NCBI RefSeq assembly: GCF_042477335.2
Contig: NC_091247.1
Coordinates: 228,122,001-228,186,000, forward strand
DNA from: Ovis canadensis
Lineage: Eukaryota; Chordata; Mammalia; Artiodactyla; Bovidae
Length of the DNA: 64,000 nucleotides
Direction of reading: 5' to 3'
Shown: positions 29,605 through 40,228 of the stretch, piece after piece
Layout of the letters: each line of letters starts with the position of its first letter
Numbering within the stretch: position 1 is the first letter of the stretch
The notes under the pieces: model-generated
Seen by the model: the letters and a program-made list of their open reading frames with translations, nothing else
Databases searched by the model: none
Told to the model about the DNA's origin: nothing
Translations under genes and position numbers: made by a program

Positions 29605-31884
29605 CCGAATCCGACAAATAGCGCAGGTCTGGCTGGGGAAGGGGGGTGGTCCTGCAGACGCTTGCCCCCCAAGCCCCCAACACCCGCTTCCTATCCCGGG
29701 CAGCCTGCAGGGTCCAGACCAAGGGAGGAGAAAGGCAGATGGGTTCTGCCTCAGGCCAGCTGCCCCCGCAGAAGACCAGGCCTCTTCTCCCCTCACACCC
29801 CCCGGGTGAATGTCTTGCTCCATTGGCCGTGGGGAGGTGGGGGGCGGCCCCCCTTCCAGCCACCGGGAGGACAGCTGTGCTTGTGTCCAAGCCCTGGGCT
29901 GGGGTCCGACCCGGCGTCTGTCTGCCCTTGCCTCCAGCTTTGTCACGGGAGCCCACACTTCTGCTTCTCTGAGCCTCAGTTTCCCCATCTGCAAAACAGA
30001 GAAGAACCACGGCACCCCTTCCCCTCTGCCCCGGCCACCTGCTATGGGCCAGCATCTGCAAGCGGGGGGTCCCCAGCAGGGCAGCCCTCTAAAGTGGAGG
30101 GTGCCGCCTGTGCCAGGCCGCAGAAGGCTGCGTGGCCAAGGCCACGCGGTCACGTGTAGCAGGGGTTAGGCTACAGAAGGCCCAAGATGAAAGCCTTGCT
30201 GCCCACCACTTGCTTGGTGGGGTGGGGAGTGGTGGTCTCGTCTGATCCCACCACAGGAGCTGAGTCAGGTGTCCCATCCCTGTGCGTCACACATGTTCGG
30301 GGTCACACGGCATGTCCCCTAAGGACAGGGGCCTTCCTCAACCCCCTCTGCACCCTGTGAGCCCAGTCACAGGGATGGTGGACTGTCAACACTGTTTTAT
30401 CAGCATGGTCCCTGCTCAGTGGCCCTGGGGCAGTCACCACCCTCCTGGATCCTCAGGGAGTCCCACCCCCAGGAGAGACCTGGGGGCATCACTCTGCCAC
30501 AGGGAGTTTCCCCGCCTAAAGCTCTGGGCTCACAGGACAGACTCCTGGCCAGGTGGGCAGGGAGCATGGAAACAGCGCTGACAAGTGGGCAGGTACCACC
30601 CCTGGGCTGTGGGCAGGCGCCACCCCTGGCAGCTGATAGGAGCCGGGTACATGTGGGCCTGGAAGCCGCAGGCTCTTTAATCTGGCTGACCCACAACCCA
30701 GTGAGAGACAGGCGGCCCAGCGAGTGAGATTGCCCCTTTGGCAGAGGACGTGGGCAGCTGCTGGCCTGGCCCCAAGGGAGCAGGCTGGGAGTCGGGCCAG
30801 GCCCAGTGGGCTTGGCCATTTCAGTCGAGATTGGTGCTTAATGGGCAGCCTTGTCTGGGAGGCTATAGGCTGTGCAGCCTCACTGGCCTGAACAAGTTGG
30901 TCTTGAACAGGCGAAGGTCAGGCCACTGTCAAACCCAGCATAGGACCAGCCGCCCAGAGAGAGCAAACTGCTGGGGCCAGACATTGCCCAGTCCTTCCCT
31001 GCCTGGTTCACAGCCTTGTCTTGATCTCCCCCTGCTCTGGAAGGCTCACTCCCGGCAGGAGCAACCCTCCCCTGCCAGCCTGCCTCCAGCCACATGAGGC
31101 CACTGCCCCCCCAGAGCGCACGGCACAGCCCTTCTCACAGTGGGCCTCAGCCTGGGATGCCCCTCTTGCTGCCGCTTGGCCCCATCGCCTCCCCTGGGCC
31201 TCTGTCATGGCCCCCACCCCAGCTTCTGTTAATCACCAGCCGTGGATGCCTGGCACCGTCTTGTCATTTGACCCTCCTGTAGGTGTTACTTTTTTCCATC
31301 CATCTCAGTGAGAAGCCTGCCCGAGCCCCCCAGGGCCCGGAACACACCCATTCAGGAGCACCCCAGGCCCAGGCAGGCTTGCACAAACCCCAGCATGCCC
31401 AGCCTTGCCTCCACCAGCCAGTCCTGGAGGCAGGAGTCCAGCCTCTTTCCCCTCCAGGGAACCTTCCTGGCAGCCTCCGCACCTGAACCAGGCATCCTCG
31501 AGCAGCTGTGGATAGCTGATGGTGGAGGAGGAGAGGTTCGGGGTCCAGTGCAGCTCCAGCTGCAGATCAGCCAGAACGGAGTGTGCGTCACCTTGAGGGA
31601 CCCACCTGGGGATACAGCCCTCCAAATTATCCTTCATTCAGTCCTTTCCAGCTGGGAGACAGGCTCGGAACAGGCACTGGCTGTACTTGAGGATTAAAGG
31701 GACAATGCTGAGGGCCTTGGAGGCACAGGGAAGGAGGGAGGGCCACAGAGCACAGGTGGGTCGGCGGAGGGAGAGTTCACAGAGAGCTTCCTGGTTCAGA
31801 TAAGTCCTGAGTGGGGTTTTGTAGGATGAATAGGAGTTTGCCAGCTACAAAGTAGGGACAGGAATGAGAAGCCCCCTTGTTCAC
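29605..31884. other. intergenic DNA with MIR and other ancient repeat traces
   Basis: 'tgagcctcagtttccccatc' at 29,970 is a sense MIR word. The stretch 31,640-31,870 resembles an ancient interspersed repeat in antisense. No gene recognised. Confidence 0.5.
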
Positions 31885-32430
31885 ACTCTGACTGTGCAGT
31901 AATCTCCCATATACAAACAAGTTCCGTTCTGAGTCCAGCTGGCTTGAAAGTCCAACAAAGTTAGCTTAGCTACCCCACTAACACAAGCAGGTGTACAGGA
32001 CTGTGCCGTGTGTGAGCACGCTCAGTCACTCAGTCGTGTCCGACTCTTTGAGATCCCATGAGCTGTAGCCCGCCAGGCTCCTCCGTCCATGGGGTCATCC
32101 CGGCAAGAACACTGGAGTGAGCTGCCGTTTCGTACTCCAGAATACTCTACTCAGAATACTCTACTGCAATAGGTTTATAATACTTTTCACACAAATTAGA
32201 CACAAAAACAAAATTAAAGAAGCTTTTAATCTCATAGCACAGTACCCTGAAAAGTACAGTAGTCCAGCACAACAGCTGGCGTACAGGGACTGGCGTCAAG
32301 TGAGCAGGCGAAAGGGGCTCCTGACCAGAGCAGGGAGAGGAGGTGGGAGACGGCGGAGCTGCAGGGCTGTGAGCAACAGGAGGCGGAGGGCGAGCTGCCG
32401 TTTCCCTCACGCAGGACGCGAGTGTGTGCA
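31885..32430. repeat. unclassified AT-rich interspersed repeat, split by Bov-tA
   Basis: 'gtccaacaaagttagcttag' before the SINE and 'ggtttataatacttttcaca', 'cagtaccctgaaaagtacag' after it look to me like a dispersed ruminant repeat, possibly a DNA transposon; I cannot name it with confidence. A Bov-tA fragment interrupts it. Confidence 0.4.
32012..32145 (-). repeat. Bov-tA SINE, partial, antisense
   Basis: 'cactcagtcgtgtccgactc' through 'aacactggagtgagctgccg' is the BovB-derived half of an antisense Bov-tA. The tRNA-derived half is missing. A small repeat of 'cagaatactctact' marks its distal edge. Confidence 0.85.
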
Positions 32431-33825
32431 CAGACGCACGTTCACAGCCGGAAGGTCCATGCGTAGGGGACTTGCTGTATATGTGTGCTGTGTGCTGTGG
32501 GGGCCTGTGGGAGTTGCCGTGTGACATGCTGCTGGGATGGAAGGGCCACGGACTCCCTGTGGAAGCCGGGGCCCCTCATGTCCAAAAGGGCAGGTCCTTT
32601 CTAGAGTCAGTCTCAGAATTAATCCGGAAGATTTAGTTGCAGGTGAAAGAAACCCACGCCAAACCAGCTTAGGCCTAGAGACGGACTTACTGTCTTATGT
32701 AAGGAAAAATCCAAGAACTGGACCAGCGCCAGGCAGGGCTGGTTCAAAGGGCATCCCCGAGGCTCAGCCCCTGTTTCTGCGGACTGCTTTCTTCCACGTG
32801 CCCCGCTCCTCCAGCTGGCTCCACCGCAAAGGCGGAGAAGCCCAGGCCTTGCCCGCCCCACCCCTGCGCCATGGGAAGCTGCCCCCCCTTCCCCAGCAGT
32901 GAGTCACGGCTCAGCGAGCCCGGCTGTGTGTGCTCCCTGGCCGGGGTGGAGCCGGCTCCGTGGGGTCGGGGGCGGCAGTGGCTTGGCGGGCAGAGCCGAG
33001 CTGCTGCTCCTGGGACCGACACTGAGATCAGTGCCGGGAGGACATGGGCTTCGTGAGGGCCCTTGCAGTGAGTGACCTTGACCTGCGGAGGAAATGGGAA
33101 CTTCCCGTCTGTGCCCCTGAGCCTGTCAGAGCGCTCAGCCCAGCGCGGTGGCCAGGGGCCAGGGAGCAGCGCCCTGGAGGCCAGGCCAGCGTGGTCCTGG
33201 CCATAACCTCCGGGAGGGCAGGGGAGGCACAGTGCTGATTGTTCTGCTTCTCTCTGGCCACTCGGGGCTCCACGGGACCCCCAGGGCACCTCTGGCAGCC
33301 ACCAGGTGGGCACTGCTCATGTCCGCCCATTCTTCAGGCCAGGAACCAAGAGTCCTGCAGCCCATGAGGGCCTGGCGGCCTGTCTCACCCACAGCCTGAG
33401 CTGCCCTTCGTGACCTGGGCCCTGGGCCCGCCGCCCAGCCTGCTCCCAGCCAGGGCGAGCAGTTCGCTGCAGATGGGCACCTTCACCAGGGTCCCCCAGG
33501 GACCCAGGGGCAGCGTGGCACAGCCACCCTCCAGGCCACGACTGAGTGAGTGCCCTGTCTGGTGAGGGGGGCAGGGTGGGCAGCAGAAGGTTCAGCCTTG
33601 ATACGCAAACCAGGCTGGGCAGAGGCCCAGGGGCGCCCACCTGCTCACCCCTCACGGGGTCCTCCCTGCGGCACAGCCTCCAGTCTCCCGCAGAGCCACT
33701 CATTCACTCGGTGCTGAGGACTGGGAGCGAGGTAGCCAGTCCAGGCCGGCTCCCCCCAGCCACCCACATATCCCTGACGGCCGTTTTCTCACCCCGAGCT
33801 GGCGCCAGCCCCAAGACTCCTGACC
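32431..33825. other. intergenic GC-rich DNA, nothing recognised
   Basis: No gene or repeat family can be supported by reading. Confidence 0.45.
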
Positions 33826-34097
33826 GGGGCTTCCCTGGTGGCTCAGTGGTAATGAATCTGCCAGCCGATGCCGGAGACACGGGTTCGATTTGTGATCTGG
33901 GAAGGTCCCACGTGCTGCAGAGCGACTAAGCCCGCGCCCCACGACTTCTGAGCCCGGGAGCCGCAGCCGCTGAAGCCCACTCGCCCCAGCGCCCGTGATC
34001 CCCAGCTAGAGGAGCCCCTGCAACTAGAGAAAGGGCTGCCCAGCAATGAAGACCCAGCACAGCCAGCAATGAATAAATAAAAATCATATTAAAAAAT
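33826..34097 (+). repeat. CHR-type tRNA-derived SINE, full length
   Basis: Head 'gggcttccctggtggctcag', B box 'gggttcgatttgtgatctgg', body 'ggtcccacgtgctgcagagc', and tail 'caatgaagacccagcacagc' ending in an aataaataaaaat A-rich end. This is the longer cetartiodactyl SINE with the CHR body. Confidence 0.88.
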
Positions 34098-35508
34098 GAG
34101 AAGACTCCTGCCAGAGCCTGTCAGAGCTGGAAGGGCTCTTGGCCAGGCCTGGGGCTGGTGGTCAGCAACCGGAGGGGCCCTGGTGGTGGAGAGGTGCCCC
34201 CCGGCTCCTCCATCAGTGCAGGCAGAGGACAGGAGGTGCCCTCTCCCACACCCCACTTTGTACGACTCGGCTCCGGTGCTAAATGCAGAGACACGGCTCG
34301 GCCGAGAGCCAGTCAGCCCAGGTCAGCTCCCAAGGCAGTTGGGCAGCCCGGCCACGACCCAGGGCCTGGGAGCACGGGTAGGACCCAGGCGATCCGTGGG
34401 GCCTCTGAAGGGCGGTCTGCTCGGGAGGCTGGCGACCTTCCCAAGGGCAGACCGCCAAGTGGCCGCCGTATCTCCTGACTCCACATTCCCGCTGTCCCTG
34501 GAACCCCTCCTTGGGCTGGGCTTCTGACCGCCCAACTGAGCTCCGTGGGTGCTCAGGGCCCCAGGCCTCCCTGCAGTTCTGGCTCTAATCTCAGACCCTT
34601 CCATGGTCCCCAGTTTGCAGGCAGGAGACAGAAGCAGGGCAAGGTCAACCCAAGGTCACAGAGCTGGGGCTGGAAGCGTCTGCTGGCCCTGCCGACACTC
34701 CCATCACTCACACACACACCCCTGCTCCTACTGGGGGCACGGGGCCCTGTCTCACAGACCATCCCTGAGGTCACGCCTTGATCAGGGAGGTCGGGTACAG
34801 GTCTGTGGGTGCAAAGGCGACATCCCCCACCTACACAGCCTCTCACTCGGGCTGCATATCCCATATCTGTCTCCATATCCCAGCCCACTCCCCTCACGAA
34901 GGGGGCTCCACCGTCAAGGGTGAATCAAGGGCAAGGGCTGTGGGAGGCATGCGCTCCCCAGCATGGGGGTCAGGAAGGCTTCCTGGGGGAGATAACGTGA
35001 CTGCTAACCCAAGTCTTCGGGATGAGGAGGCAAGGACACCCCGACAAGGGAAGGGGTGGGCGCGGGGCTGGGGAGGGAAGCGTGCTGTTCACAGGGGAGG
35101 GAGCCCCTAGAGGGAGCAGAACCTGCAGGCAAGAAGTGGGTGGGTGGGCTGCAAAGGGCCTGGGGCACCCTTGGGTCCTCAAAGGCCACAGGGAGGCTTC
35201 GATGGTTTTAGTGGGTGAGTGGGTGAGGAAAGTGGGGGATGAAGGGGGAGATAGGAGAGAGCTCTCAGGAGCCTTGGCTGGAGAGAGTGATGGGTTGGAG
35301 GGGCGGTGGACCATGTGGTGTGCAGCCCAGCCCCGACAGCTGGCTTAGGCAGACTGGCTGTCCGGTAGCCCCATCGGTAAAGACGGGGACCATGGAGGGG
35401 GTCAGACTTCAAGGCAATTCGGGGGTTCCTGCAAGGCACCTGGGGGGCAGACCAGTTGGAGACAGACCGGGAGTCATTACCTCCTGTGGGGTCCGTGGAG
35501 CCAGACAG
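34098..35508. other. intergenic DNA with a MIR trace
   Basis: An antisense MIR-like core at about 34,620-34,680 ('ggcaaggtcaacccaaggtc'). No gene recognised. Confidence 0.45.
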
Positions 35509-35509
35509 C

Positions 35510-35544
35510 GGGATGGGATGCGGGTGGGATGGGGATGGGGTGGG
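35510..35544 (+). other. G-quadruplex-forming cluster
   Basis: Seven G-tracts of three or four (35,510-12, 515-17, 522-24, 526-28, 531-34, 537-40, 542-44) separated by loops of 1-4 nt, followed by further G-runs at 35,558-35,572. This fits the canonical quadruplex rule with redundancy. Confidence 0.75.
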
Positions 35545-35572
35545 AGGTGATCCACTGGGAGGGGGAGGGGGA

Positions 35573-36369
35573 GGACTGCCTGGGCAGAGCCAGGAGCAGC
35601 GGGGGACACATTTCGGGTGTAAGCCAGGCTGAGGAGGGCTGGAGGGGCTGCGGCGTCGGAGAGGAGCAGGAGAGCCCAAGTGTGTCCCCAGCACACCGGT
35701 GGGCCATGGGCGGGGCTCCAGGGGTGGAATAGACATCCTGGAGGCACTGAGGGGCCAGCAGGCACCCTGAGCGGCCGGCCACCCACATTGCCTGCCCAGC
35801 CTTCTCCCAGAAGCTGCTTCCGAATTCCCAGGCAGCCCGTGGGCCCCTGATAGGGCTCAGATCAGGGAAAGAAAAAATAAATTCTTTGTGCCGCAAAACT
35901 GCTGCCCTTTCCCACAGCTGTCACAATTCCACCTTTGTTCCCCATGAAGCCAATGACTGAGAGACCAACCCTGTTCCTACGGCGGTGGGGGTCTTAAATA
36001 GCAGCCCCCCAGAGCCTGGGGAGGGGTCCCCAGAGGCCGGCCTGGAGCAGGTGGGCACGTGCCAAGGAAGACGATGTTCCCCCAGGATGGGCGGCAGCTG
36101 GCCCTCGGATCGTGCTTGAAACCAAAATACATGGCAAGATGCCCTCAAGTGGGAGAGGTTGAGAAATAAGCAACGCAGCTAGTCAAAGGTGCTGTCAGTT
36201 CGGTCCTGGATCCTGGAAGCATGCTGCCCATGCCCCTGGCTTTGCTGAGCCCACGGCATGTAGGTGTCGGGCGGGGCCGGGCCTGCACCTTCCCCTGGAC
36301 CTGTCTTGGTGTCCACCTTCATCGCTATGTTAAATCTCCACAGCCGTCTGAATCGCCCAAGGGAGAAAA
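35573..36369. other. intergenic DNA, nothing recognised
   Basis: No repeat, gene or motif supported. Confidence 0.4.
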
Positions 36370-36740
36370 TGCAACACTCACATGTGTGTGCACACAGAGA
36401 CACGAACACACAAAAACAGGTCCCACACGCAGAAGTGGATGCACACTCGTACACAGATGTGAGCACACAGACATGCCCATGCTCACCCGTGCAGGCACAC
36501 ACGCTCATAGGCAAGCATGCACACAGAGACCTGTGCACCCAGATGCACACACATACACGCACGAGCGTGTACTCACGTTTGTGCACAGGTGTGCACACAC
36601 GTTCATGTACCCTCTCAGGTGGCACGCAAAGGTGCACAGTTACACGTGTACACACACACAGACATAACTGCAAACCTGCCAGTGCGCACACCCATACACA
36701 AGCACATACACACACGTGCACTTGGTCTTGCACATGTGTG
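36370..36740. repeat. degenerate CA-rich low-complexity tract
   Basis: About 370 bp dominated by ACAC/GCAC/ACGC words ('cacacagagacacgaacaca', 'gtacacacacacagacataa'). It is a decayed (CA)n-type array with long purine-pyrimidine alternation, hence some Z-DNA potential. Confidence 0.85.
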
Positions 36741-37774
36741 TGAGCTCAAGATGGCAGGCGGGTGACTCCACGCCTCCAGTGACTCAGCTGTGCAGAGCCT
36801 GGGGGTGGGCACAGCCTCACCTTTCTCCTTTGCTGGGTGGTGAGGAGGAGGTGTCCTGGGCTCGGGGGGCTCCCGGCGCTCCCCTGTGGGCAGAACATGC
36901 TCAGCTCAAGGTCGGATTCCCTCGCTCTGTGCAGCTCCGTGAGGCTCCCGACTTCCAAGGGTGGGTCCTGGGAGGGGCTCGGGGGAGGGGCTGAGGGGGA
37001 GGACTCTCACCCCAGGCTGGGAGCTGGCTGTGCTCCCCCCGGGCCAAGGGGAGGGATTCGCCGTCAAGGTCACGACCCCTTTATTGTTCTGAAATAAGTA
37101 CCCTCTGCACTATATGTTCACGGAAAAATGGAGGCTTTGAGGGGGCCAGGGCCGAAATTCTGATTCCATCTCTTCTCCACTCCTCGGCCAATGGGTGACT
37201 CACGATCCAACAAGTGTAGGCTCAGCACCCGCAACTTCCCAGGGGCTTGGGAGGACCTAACACAGAAGGAAGCTCAAGTCCTGTAATCCGGTTAAATGCA
37301 GGAAAAAGCCGTGTGTGGCCGTGGCGGCTGCCACCACCACCTCCCTGCCCTCCTGGCCCCTCCCAGGGCGTGTCTGGGGGGCTTTAGAGTGTGTTTGGGG
37401 GGTTGCCACTGGAACTGCCCTTGGAGGGGGGCGATGAACAGATGGATGGTGAGCTCAGTGAGCATCCCCTCCTCAGATACCTGGGCCGTGGCCAAGGAAG
37501 TTTCTGGAAACATGGCCACTGCCCACAGCCCTCTGCATTGCCAGAAGGGCTTGTGGAAACAGCAGTGGGCCTGACGGGGTAGGACCATCACTGTCTTCTC
37601 TCTGCAGATGTGGAAACTGAAGCGTGCAGAGGTGAAATGACTTGTCCGAGGCCCTGGAGCCTGTCTGCTCCAGTGGCCACACGGTCGAGCCCTGTGGGGA
37701 CACAGTAACGCCCCTCTAGGATGGTCACGTCCTGATACCCGGAACCTGTGAACGCCTTCCTCTGGTCTCTTAAA
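36741..37774. other. intergenic DNA with a MIR trace
   Basis: An antisense MIR-like word occurs at 37,600-37,665 ('gcagatgtggaaactgaagc', 'ggtgaaatgacttgtccgag'). No gene recognised. Confidence 0.45.
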
Positions 37775-37958
37775 TGTTTTTTTTTGTTCACGTATCCGGC
37801 TGCTCCGTGTCTTAGTTGCCGCACGAGGGAGCTTCAGTCGCAGGATGTGAACCCTCAGTTGAGGCGTGTGGGCTCTGCTTCCCTGGCCAGGGACTCCAAT
37901 CTGGGCCCCCTGCACCAAGAGTGCAGAGTCTTAGTCACTGGACCACCAGGGAAGTCCC
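37775..37958 (-). repeat. tRNA-derived SINE (CHR/SINE2-1), antisense
   Basis: T-rich 5' edge (reverse of the A tail), 'cgtgtcttagttgccgcacg', then 'ccctgcaccaagagtgcaga' and the reversed head 'ggaccaccagggaagtccc'. Confidence 0.88.
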
Positions 37959-38317
37959 GATATGCTGCCTTCTACGGCAAAAGGGACTGTGCAGACGGGA
38001 TTAGTTAAGAATCTTGAGATGGGGAGATGGTCCTCGATTTCCCCCAAAGGTCCAACGTCATCACAAGGGTCAGGAGAGGAAGGTGGAGGTCAGAGTCAGA
38101 GGGAGACCAGGAGACGCGGAGCTGCTGGCTTGGACGTGGGAAAAGGGTCCATGGGTCAAGGCACGTGGGCGCCTCTGGAAGCCGGCAAAGGCCAGGAGAT
38201 GGATTCTCTCTTGGAGCCTCCAGGGGAAGCTGAGCCCTGCCCACACCTGTCCTGAGCACCATGAGACCCACATGAGACACTGACTTCAGGACCTGCAAGA
38301 AAAGAGACTTGAGTTGC
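37959..38317. other. spacer between two antisense SINEs, nothing recognised
   Basis: Unique-looking sequence of mixed composition with no recognisable element. Confidence 0.4.
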
Positions 38318-38459
38318 TTTACTCATTTATTTCGATTTATTTGGCTGCGCCAGACCTTCGTGGCAGTGTGCGGGCTCTAGCTCCCTGACCAGGGATTGAA
38401 CCCAGGCCCCCTGCACTGGGAGCACGGAACCTTAACCACTAGGCCTCCTGGAAGTCCCA
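38318..38459 (-). repeat. tRNA-derived SINE (SINE2-1), antisense
   Basis: 'atttggctgcgccagacctt', 'gaccagggattgaacccagg' and the reversed head 'ccactaggcctcctggaagt'. Confidence 0.88.
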
Positions 38460-39182
38460 CTGGTGGTTTTTCAGCCATTTCTCTTGTGGTCACTTGTTTC
38501 AGCGGCCACAAGACGCTTGTACGATGGCTGGGCTCTTGACCTCCACGGGCTTCTCTAGTCTCACTGAACGGTAGTTCATGAATTCTTCCCCACTTTCTTA
38601 GAGGCTTTGTCTATCCCCCTCCCAGTAGACCCAAAATCAGCCCTACCATGCCAGGAATGGGGAGGCTTTCTCTTCCATGATCAGGGTCAAAGCTGCTGAA
38701 ACTCCTTGTCCCGTGTGGCCTCCGGCAGGAGGGGAGAAAGACTCAGAGACAGCCTGTCTGTGGGCCTGGAGGAGGCTCCCAGACGCCCCTGTCTTCCTGG
38801 CAGCACCCCTTCGTGCTGTCTTCCTTCAGGTGTATGTGTGGTGGGGAGGGCCTGATTTCCCCTGGGCTGAGCACACTCCTTCAAATGCCCTCTCGTCCTG
38901 GAAGATCTGGGAGCCAAGCGGCACTAAAACCATGAGCCTTTAGGAGCGTTAATTTTATGGCATGTGAATTATACTGAGAAAAGCGTTACATCAAAAAGAG
39001 GAGAGAAAGGGAAGCATACGTTTGTTGAATTCTGGGGGCAGTGGCAAAGAATATCCACAAGGACTATTAAATTACACTCCTTCTTCCACCTGCTAGATTT
39101 TCTTCACCGAGGGCGACGAAAATCACAGATTGCGAGAGACCGCTTGCAGAAGCAGACACGGAGAAGCAGCACGGTCCTGCTG
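38460..39182. other. intergenic DNA, nothing recognised
   Basis: Composition shifts from GC-rich to balanced; no element supported. Confidence 0.4.
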
Positions 39183-39335
39183 TAGAGCGCAGGGCGCTGT
39201 ATCCAATACCTTGTGATGAACCGTAAGGGAAAAGAATGAACGGAATATGCACGTATATACATATAGCTGAATCATCTTGCTGTACAACAGACACTAACAC
39301 AGCATTATAAGTCAACTATACTTAAATTTTTCGAA
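39183..39335 (+). mobile_element. L1 LINE 3' end
   Basis: 'gagcgcagggcgctgtatcc', 'gctgaatcatcttgctgtac' and 'agtcaactatacttaaattt' match the ruminant L1 3' terminus in sense orientation. The element is truncated to about 150 bp. Confidence 0.8.
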
Positions 39336-39955
39336 ACTAGGAATCATCCCAAGAGACAAAGAAGACGACTTGAGAATCTAGCTACACCTTCTATTAAACC
39401 AGACATTAAGAAGATTTGAAAAAATGGTCTTCAAAATTTGGGGTTAAGGCTTTCAAAATTATAATCATTTTCACAAAAGTATTCTATATGTTAAGATACG
39501 AAGAGCTTATTATCATTTTATATGAATTAATAAATACTTAAAAGTTTTTTTCAGTTGTATTTTCTAACACCAGAAATATTGACAAATATAGCCCTCAGAG
39601 ACAAAATGTTTTGGGGGTTCTCAATAGCTTTTAAGAGGATGAAGGAATCATAAAACCAAAATGTTTAAGAATCACTATCTTACACAACCACCGTACACTG
39701 ATTAGAATCAGGAAGTCAACACTATCTGTGGGACAGACCTCATTCTGATTTCACTAAATGTTCCCCAAATCTCCTTCACAGCAGCTAAAAATCCGGAATG
39801 AGAAGTGGGGAGCCATCGGTGCGTGGGATGACCAAAGTCTCAGTTCTGAAAGATGAGAAAGTTCTGGATGCTGGTGATGGGAGCCTACAGGGTGAACGTC
39901 CTTAATGCCCGTGAACCATGTGCCTAAAAATGGAACACTGTGTGTCACGCGTGTA
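39336..39955. other. AT-rich intergenic block
   Basis: AT-rich DNA with a MER5/hAT-like word 'aaaatgtttaagaatcacta' near 39,658. No gene recognised. Confidence 0.4.
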
Positions 39956-40093
39956 TTTTTTAATATTTATTTCTTTGGCTGTGCTGGGTCTTCATTGCGG
40001 CATGTGGGATCTAATTTTCTGACCAGGGATTGAACCCGGGCCCCCTGCGTTGGGAGCTCTGAGTCTTAGCCCCTGGACCACCGGGGAAATCCC
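39956..40093 (-). repeat. tRNA-derived SINE (SINE2-1), antisense
   Basis: 'tttaatatttatttctttgg', 'gaccagggattgaacccggg' and the reversed head 'ggaccaccggggaaatccc'. Confidence 0.88.
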
Positions 40094-40110
40094 TATGTTA
40101 TGCATTTTTT

Positions 40111-40228
40111 TGTTCAGTTGCTAAGTCATGTCTGACTCTTTTGCAACCCCATGGACTGCCAAGCTCCTCTGTCCATGGGATTTCCCAGGTAAGAATACTG
40201 GAGTGGGTTGCGCCACCTGGGAAGCCCA
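40111..40228 (-). repeat. Bov-tA SINE with internal deletion, antisense
   Basis: 'ttcagttgctaagtcatgtc' to 'actggagtgggttgc' is joined directly to the reversed head 'gccacctgggaagccc', so roughly 90 bp of the tRNA-derived half is missing. Confidence 0.88.

Noticed and set aside
36221-36743. 148-159 codon open frames on both strands
   Set aside because: They are translations of a degenerate CA-rich tract (His/Thr-rich), not genes.
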